A DNA stretch of 64,000 nucleotides from NCBI RefSeq assembly GCF_002101705.1, contig NZ_LQPC01000032.1:1-64000 (forward strand), written 5' to 3'. This DNA is from Mycolicibacterium iranicum (GTDB lineage Bacteria; Actinomycetota; Actinomycetes; Mycobacteriales; Mycobacteriaceae). Each line of letters begins with the position of its first letter. Within the stretch, counting starts at the first letter, position 1. The translations under genes and the position numbers were made by a program. This document shows, one piece after another, positions 59,697 through 64,000 of the stretch. The notes below the pieces were generated by a model. The model was not told where the DNA came from. It was given only the letters and a program-made list of their open reading frames with translations, and did not search any database.

Positions 59697-60698
59697 ATGC
59701 CGCCGACTGTCAACATGGGTATTCCGGGCGCCGCGAGCTCGGTCGTTGAGAGGACGACCGGCAAACGAGTGCTACTGGCCGAGCCGCGCGGATACTGCGC
59801 CGGCGTCGACCGCGCTGTCGAGACCGTGGAACGCGCACTCGAACAGCACGGAGCCCCGATCTACGTACGGCACGAGATCGTGCACAACCGCTACGTCGTC
59901 GACACCCTTGCCAAGGCCGGCGCGATCTTCGTCGAGCAGACCGACGAGGTGCCCGAGGGGGCCATCGTCGTGTTCTCCGCCCACGGCGTCGCGCCGAGCG
60001 TGCACGTCGAGGCCAAAGCCCGCAGTCTGAAGACCATCGACGCGACATGTCCGCTGGTGACCAAGGTGCACAACGAGGCCAAGCGCTTCGCCCGCGACGA
60101 CTACGACATCCTGCTCGTGGGTCACGAGGGGCACGAGGAGGTCGTCGGCACCGCGGGTGAGGCGCCCGATCACGTCCAGGTCGTCGACAACCCCGATGCG
60201 GTGGACAACGTCACCGTGCGGGACCCCAACAAGGTCATCTGGCTCTCTCAGACGACGCTGAGTGTCGACGAGACGATGGAGACGGTGCGCCGGCTGCGGG
60301 AGAAGTTCCCCACGCTGCAGGATCCGCCCAGCGACGACATCTGCTATGCCACGCAGAACCGGCAGGTCGCGGTCAAGGCGATGGCGCCCGAGTGCGAGCT
60401 GGTGATCGTCGTCGGGTCGAAGAACTCGTCGAACTCGGTGCGCCTGGTCGAGGTCGCGCTGAACGCCGGTGCGGACGCGGCGCATCTGGTCGACTACGCC
60501 GAGGACATCGATCCGGCCTGGCTCGACGGTGTCACAACCGTGGGCGTGACCTCCGGTGCCTCGGTCCCGGAGATTCTGGTGCGCGGTGTGCTCGACCGCC
60601 TCGCCGAGCACGGCTACGGCACCGTGCAGCCGGTGACCACCGCGAACGAGACCCTCGTGTTCGCCCTGCCCCGAGAGATCCGCCCGGCTCGCCAGTGA
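59697..60698 (+). CDS. ispH: 4-hydroxy-3-methylbut-2-enyl diphosphate reductase (IspH/LytB2)
   Basis: A 333-residue iron-sulfur enzyme. The three cluster cysteines are Cys34 (GYCAGVD), Cys118 (ATCPLV) and Cys216 (DICYATQNRQ); the His motifs VRHEIVHN and GHEGHEE are intact. It makes IPP and DMAPP in the last MEP-pathway step, the source of units for decaprenyl phosphate. Its length matches Rv1110 LytB2. It overlaps the next gene by 4 bp (GTGA). Confidence 0.97.
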   Translation: MPPTVNMGIPGAASSVVERTTGKRVLLAEPRGYCAGVDRAVETVERALEQHGAPIYVRHEIVHNRYVVDTLAKAGAIFVEQTDEVPEGAIVVFSAHGVAPSVHVEAKARSLKTIDATCPLVTKVHNEAKRFARDDYDILLVGHEGHEEVVGTAGEAPDHVQVVDNPDAVDNVTVRDPNKVIWLSQTTLSVDETMETVRRLREKFPTLQDPPSDDICYATQNRQVAVKAMAPECELVIVVGSKNSSNSVRLVEVALNAGADAAHLVDYAEDIDPAWLDGVTTVGVTSGASVPEILVRGVLDRLAEHGYGTVQPVTTANETLVFALPREIRPARQ

Positions 60699-62467
60699 CT
60701 GTCGTGCGGCGCGGGACCGCGCTGGCCCTGCTCGTCGTTCTGCTTCTGGTGTCCGGCTGCAGTGACGCCGAAGACCGGTTCACCTCGACACTGCGAAATT
60801 TCGCCGAGGCGCTGACTCGCGGCGACGCCGGAGCGGCGGCCGCGGTGACGAGCGACCAGAACGCCGCCGCAGACACTTTGGGCAAGCTCTACGCCAGCCT
60901 GGGCAAGGACGTCCACTTCGAGGTCACCGGCTCGCAGCGGGAGGAGGACCAGGGCACCTTCACGCTGTCGGCTTCCTGGAAGTTCGGGCCCGAGAACACG
61001 ATCGAATGGAGCTACGACGCCCAGGGAACGGTCAGCCAGCAGGGCGATGCCTGGACGATCCAGTGGAATCCCGCCACCGTCGCCCCCGGGCTCGACGAAG
61101 GACCGCTGTCGTTCAGCACACTCGTTCCGATACCCGCAGCCCGGGTGCTCGACCGGAGCGGCGCCGAACTGCTCACCCAGCACATCGTCACCCTTGTCGA
61201 CATCGCCCCCGGAGTCGACGTGAATGCCGTTGCGGCCCTGCTCAATCCGATTGCTCCGACCATCACGCCGGCGTCGCTGAGCGGCGAGCTGGCCGCGGGC
61301 AAGCCGGTCACCGCGATCACGCTGCGCGAAGAAGACCTCGCCCCGATCCAAGAACAGCTGTCGGCGCTGCCGAACGTCACCTTGCGGCCGCAGACCCGGC
61401 TGCTGGCCACCGACCGGGCGCTGACCTCGCCGACGCTGGCAGGGCTGTCCGAGCTGTGGCAACAGCGCAGCGACGCGGCTGCCGGGTGGGCGGTGACGGC
61501 GGAAACCGCCACCGGCCCGAAGCGCGTCGGCGGTCAGGACGCGAAACCCGTCGGCGACATCGCCAGCACCCTCGACGTCGGCATGCTGCTCGCGGGCGAG
61601 TCGGCACTTGCCTCCCTACCGACGCCCGCCGCGATTGTCGCCATCCAGCCGTCGACCGGCAACGTGCTCGCCGTCGCGCAGAACGCCCCCGCCGATGCGC
61701 AGGGGCCGATCGCGCTGACCGGTCTCTATCCGCCGGGTTCGACATTCAAGACGGTGACGGTGTCGGCGGCGCTGCAGGCAGGGCAGGTGACTCCCGACAG
61801 CATCGTGGGGTGCCCTGGCACCGAGAACATCGAGGGCAGGCAGATTCCCAACGACGACAATTTCGAGCTGGGCGACGTTCCGCTGCACACGGCGTTCGCG
61901 CGGTCGTGCAATACGACGATGGGCCGGCTTGCGGTCAACCTGCCGCCGGACGCGTTGACCAAGGCGGCCGCGCAGCTCGGTCTCGGCATCGACTTCGTCG
62001 CCCCCGGCATGACCACTGTCACCGGGTCGGTGCCCGTCGCCGACACGTCCGCGCTGCGGGTCGAGGAGGGCATCGGGCAAGGCAAGGTCACCGCGTCACC
62101 GTTCGGGATGGCGCTCGTCGCAGCAACGTTGGCGCACGGCTCGGTACCTGCGCCGACCATCGTCGAGGGGTCCCCGGGCGTGCCGGACCGCACGCCCGAT
62201 CCATTACCGGCTGCAGTGGACGAACAGGTTCAGGCCATGATGCGCGAGACGATCACCGATGGCACAGCCACCCAGCTGCAGGACATCCCCGGCATGCTCG
62301 GAAAGACCGGGACGGCCGAGTACCTCGCCCAGGACGGGGCCACCCACGCCCACGGCTGGTTCGTCGGCATCCGCGGAGACATGGCCTTGGCGGTGTTTGT
62401 CAGTGACGCAGGCAGTTCCGCACCTGCGGTGGACGCCGCGGGCCGGTTTCTGCGGGCGCTGCCCTGA
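60695..62467 (+). CDS. Penicillin-binding lipoprotein with NTF2-like MecA_N domain
   Basis: A 590-residue class B PBP of the PBP2a/PbpA-lipo type. Signal GTALALLVVLLLVSGC ends in a lipobox, so it is anchored on the outer membrane face. An NTF2-like MecA_N domain (about 25-145) precedes the dimerisation segment and the transpeptidase: Ser349 in STFK (SxxK), SCN at 404-406 and KTGT at 537. It cross-links peptidoglycan and is the beta-lactam target. Translationally coupled to ispH. The nearest M. tuberculosis match I recall is Rv2864c PBP-lipo, at another locus. Confidence 0.93.
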   Translation: MTVVRRGTALALLVVLLLVSGCSDAEDRFTSTLRNFAEALTRGDAGAAAAVTSDQNAAADTLGKLYASLGKDVHFEVTGSQREEDQGTFTLSASWKFGPENTIEWSYDAQGTVSQQGDAWTIQWNPATVAPGLDEGPLSFSTLVPIPAARVLDRSGAELLTQHIVTLVDIAPGVDVNAVAALLNPIAPTITPASLSGELAAGKPVTAITLREEDLAPIQEQLSALPNVTLRPQTRLLATDRALTSPTLAGLSELWQQRSDAAAGWAVTAETATGPKRVGGQDAKPVGDIASTLDVGMLLAGESALASLPTPAAIVAIQPSTGNVLAVAQNAPADAQGPIALTGLYPPGSTFKTVTVSAALQAGQVTPDSIVGCPGTENIEGRQIPNDDNFELGDVPLHTAFARSCNTTMGRLAVNLPPDALTKAAAQLGLGIDFVAPGMTTVTGSVPVADTSALRVEEGIGQGKVTASPFGMALVAATLAHGSVPAPTIVEGSPGVPDRTPDPLPAAVDEQVQAMMRETITDGTATQLQDIPGMLGKTGTAEYLAQDGATHAHGWFVGIRGDMALAVFVSDAGSSAPAVDAAGRFLRALP

Positions 62468-62476
62468 CCGCCGCCG

Positions 62477-62539
62477 CGCCGAAACTGCATTCCGGTAGGA
62501 AAAGTGCGACCAGAGACCTGCACAGATGCAGTCTCGGCG
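62477..62539. repeat. Palindromic element B
   Basis: Left arm CGCCGAAACTGCATTCC (62477-62493) is identical to that of element A at 35242. The right arm (62526-62539) complements its first 14 bp with one mismatch. It sits between the PBP stop and the convergent DUF6542 stop. Confidence 0.78.
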
Positions 62540-62544
62540 AATCG

Positions 62545-63630
62545 TCAGATGTCGTATTCCCAGCGGTCGGCGTCCGCCTCGCGCGGGGCACGCCTGCGGG
62601 CCCGGTACTCAGCCCGATCCTCGGAGTCCTCGCCGCGATAGCGCACCCGTGACACCGGGTGGTGCGAGCTGGGCGACCCGTAGAGGTCCTGGGAGTCCCG
62701 GGGGTCGTAGTCGTCGTATCGGCTACGGCGCGCGGGACGCTCACGCTGCGGCCGTTCATAGCGATCGTCGCGCTCGTAACGCGCCCTGCGCTCGCGTGGC
62801 GGCAGCGGCTCCCGCGAATCACGCTCACGCGGCTCCCTCGACGACGACGGGCGAGGGCGGCGGCGCGGCTCAGACGGCGGCGGCTCGCTGAGCCGCTCGC
62901 GGCGCCGGCGCGGGCGCTCGTCGATGACCGGCTCGATGATCTCCGTCTCGGGGGCACGCGAATGCCGGGACCTCGGAGGTGTCCGTCTCGCCGGCCTCTC
63001 GCCGCGAGTTCTTCCAGGCGTGGGCTTCTGCGGTCTGGGGCGGCGTCGCTCGGCGGCGCGCCGCTGCTGGGGCACGTCGTCGTCGGACTCGTCGGACCTG
63101 CCACCGAAGAGTCCCGCGAGCGCCGACAGCTTCGTCGCCAGGCTGGGTCCGGCATCCCGGGTCGCACGCTCGGGCTGTTTCGTGGCGTCCGCGCGGCCGG
63201 CCTTACCGAAGTACCACCGAGCCAGGCCGATCAGCAGCACCGCAGCGGACGTGAAGAACATCAACGGAAAGCGCTCGATCAACGGGTAGCCGCAGTTGAT
63301 CAGGACGTCTTTCAGCCCCTGGATATCGCTGCTGTGCATCAGGAAGTACGCGCCGGGCACTGTGACGAACAACACCAGCGGGGGCTGGATCACGGCCGTG
63401 AACAACCCCGACTGCCTGACCGCCAACACCGCTGTCAGACAGCCGAGGACATAGAGCGAGGCGAACACCGCGGTGAGCTGTCCACCGCCGGAACCCGCGT
63501 CGAAAGCGAAGCCGATCGCCACTGCGAAAACGGCAGTCAGAACTGCACCCCACCACGGAATCCCTGCGATATTGGGGTGTGCGGAGCGGTGGTCGACGGC
63601 CACTGCCGACCGTGCGCGCTGTCCTGACAC
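62545..63630 (-). CDS. DUF6542-type membrane protein (Rv1111c-like)
   Basis: A 361-residue protein from GTG 63630. Residues 20-135 hold four helices (WWGAVLTAVFAVAIGFAF, AVFASLYVLGCLTAVLAV, LFTAVIQPPLVLFVTVPGAYF, FPLMFFTSAAVLLIGLARWYF), the DUF6542 domain. The C-terminal two-thirds is a disordered tail extremely rich in Arg, Pro, Ser and Glu (RRRRERLSEPPPSEPRRRPRP) ending in RRAPREADADRWEYDI. The charged tail is probably cytoplasmic. Function unknown. Confidence 0.87.
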   Translation of the reverse strand: MSGQRARSAVAVDHRSAHPNIAGIPWWGAVLTAVFAVAIGFAFDAGSGGGQLTAVFASLYVLGCLTAVLAVRQSGLFTAVIQPPLVLFVTVPGAYFLMHSSDIQGLKDVLINCGYPLIERFPLMFFTSAAVLLIGLARWYFGKAGRADATKQPERATRDAGPSLATKLSALAGLFGGRSDESDDDVPQQRRAAERRRPRPQKPTPGRTRGERPARRTPPRSRHSRAPETEIIEPVIDERPRRRRERLSEPPPSEPRRRPRPSSSREPRERDSREPLPPRERRARYERDDRYERPQRERPARRSRYDDYDPRDSQDLYGSPSSHHPVSRVRYRGEDSEDRAEYRARRRAPREADADRWEYDI

Positions 63631-63697
63631 ACGTCGACCCTACTGGCTTGAGCAACTACTCGTCGCCAGCGCGCGGTGGCGTGGCGACCACATTGCC

Positions 63698-63703
63698 TAG
63701 ACT
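63698..63703 (+). promoter_or_regulatory. -10 element for leaderless ychF
   Basis: TAGACT, 9 nt before GTG 63713; at the long end of leaderless spacing. Confidence 0.4.
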
Positions 63704-63712
63704 GTGGTCCCC

Positions 63713-64000
<288 letters not shown>

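Overview
The window is about 67% G+C by eye, uses GTG and TTG starts freely, and codes almost wall to wall on both strands. It carries genes typical of mycobacteria: mycothiol conjugate amidase (mca), the short-chain Z-prenyl synthase, acyl-ACP desaturase DesA2, PhoH2, lipoprotein LpqV and a PknE-like kinase. Gene order follows, from memory, the M. tuberculosis Rv1062 to Rv1112 segment: two patatins, lpqV, dioxygenase/rhodanese, echA8/echA9, a Bax-inhibitor protein, fadA3, a GDSL hydrolase, lipU, cbs, a pra remnant, metB, greA, mca, a thioredoxin-domain protein, hemolysin III, the Z-FPP synthase, coaA, glyA, desA2, phoH2, a deacetylase, fum, glpX, 3beta-HSD, xseB/xseA, ispH and ychF. Accessory content differs, so the best guess is a fast-growing Mycolicibacterium-type species. 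No rRNA, tRNA, integrase, transposase or CRISPR array was seen.

Layout. 1-10 kb: the 5' part of a Ser/Thr kinase gene, a Rossmann dehydrogenase behind a KstR-type operator, two convergent patatins, lpqV, a cysteine-dioxygenase/rhodanese pair, a membrane alpha/beta hydrolase ending in a 24-bp tandem repeat, and echA8/echA9. 10-24 kb: a Bax-inhibitor membrane protein, purT, fadA3 (second KstR-type site), a GDSL hydrolase, lipU, cbs, an RDD/proline-rich membrane cluster with a decayed pra gene, a glutaryl-CoA-type dehydrogenase, metB, a GOLPH3-like protein and greA. 24-45 kb: mca and a co-transcribed membrane/thioredoxin pair, a ketosteroid-isomerase-like protein, hemolysin III, Z-FPP synthase, an unknown membrane protein, three tandem paralogous membrane proteins, coaA, a DUF885 protein, an unusually long glyA, desA2, phoH2 with a leaderless upstream micro-ORF, a deacetylase, fum, glpX and a transporter. 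45-56 kb is the accessory block: two SDRs and an SRPBCC protein around a third KstR-type site, then two paralogous GGDEF/EAL proteins flanking a sulfatase/HAD/formylglycine-generating-enzyme operon whose sulfatase frame is broken by a TAG. 56-64 kb: 3beta-HSD with a fourth KstR-type site, xseB/xseA, ispH, a penicillin-binding lipoprotein, a DUF6542-type protein and the start of ychF.

How the genes work together. Four sites matching TNNAACNNGTTNNA precede genes plausible in sterol or lipid catabolism: a dehydrogenase, the FadA3 thiolase, an SDR pair and 3beta-HSD. They suggest one scattered regulon. cbs, metB, the dioxygenase/rhodanese pair and mca give a sulfur/thiol theme. About fifteen genes show a TANNNT-like hexamer 6-9 nt before the start codon and no Shine-Dalgarno, the arrangement of leaderless mycobacterial transcripts; I used this to choose starts.

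Most notable observations: the amber-interrupted sulfatase with its intact maturation enzyme between two c-di-GMP genes; the KstR-type operators; a family of short palindromic elements, one lying within the N-terminal codons of a deacetylase; a tandem repeat that duplicates the 3' end of a gene with its stop codon; the tandem triplet of small membrane proteins; and a palindrome overlapping the -10 of desA2.
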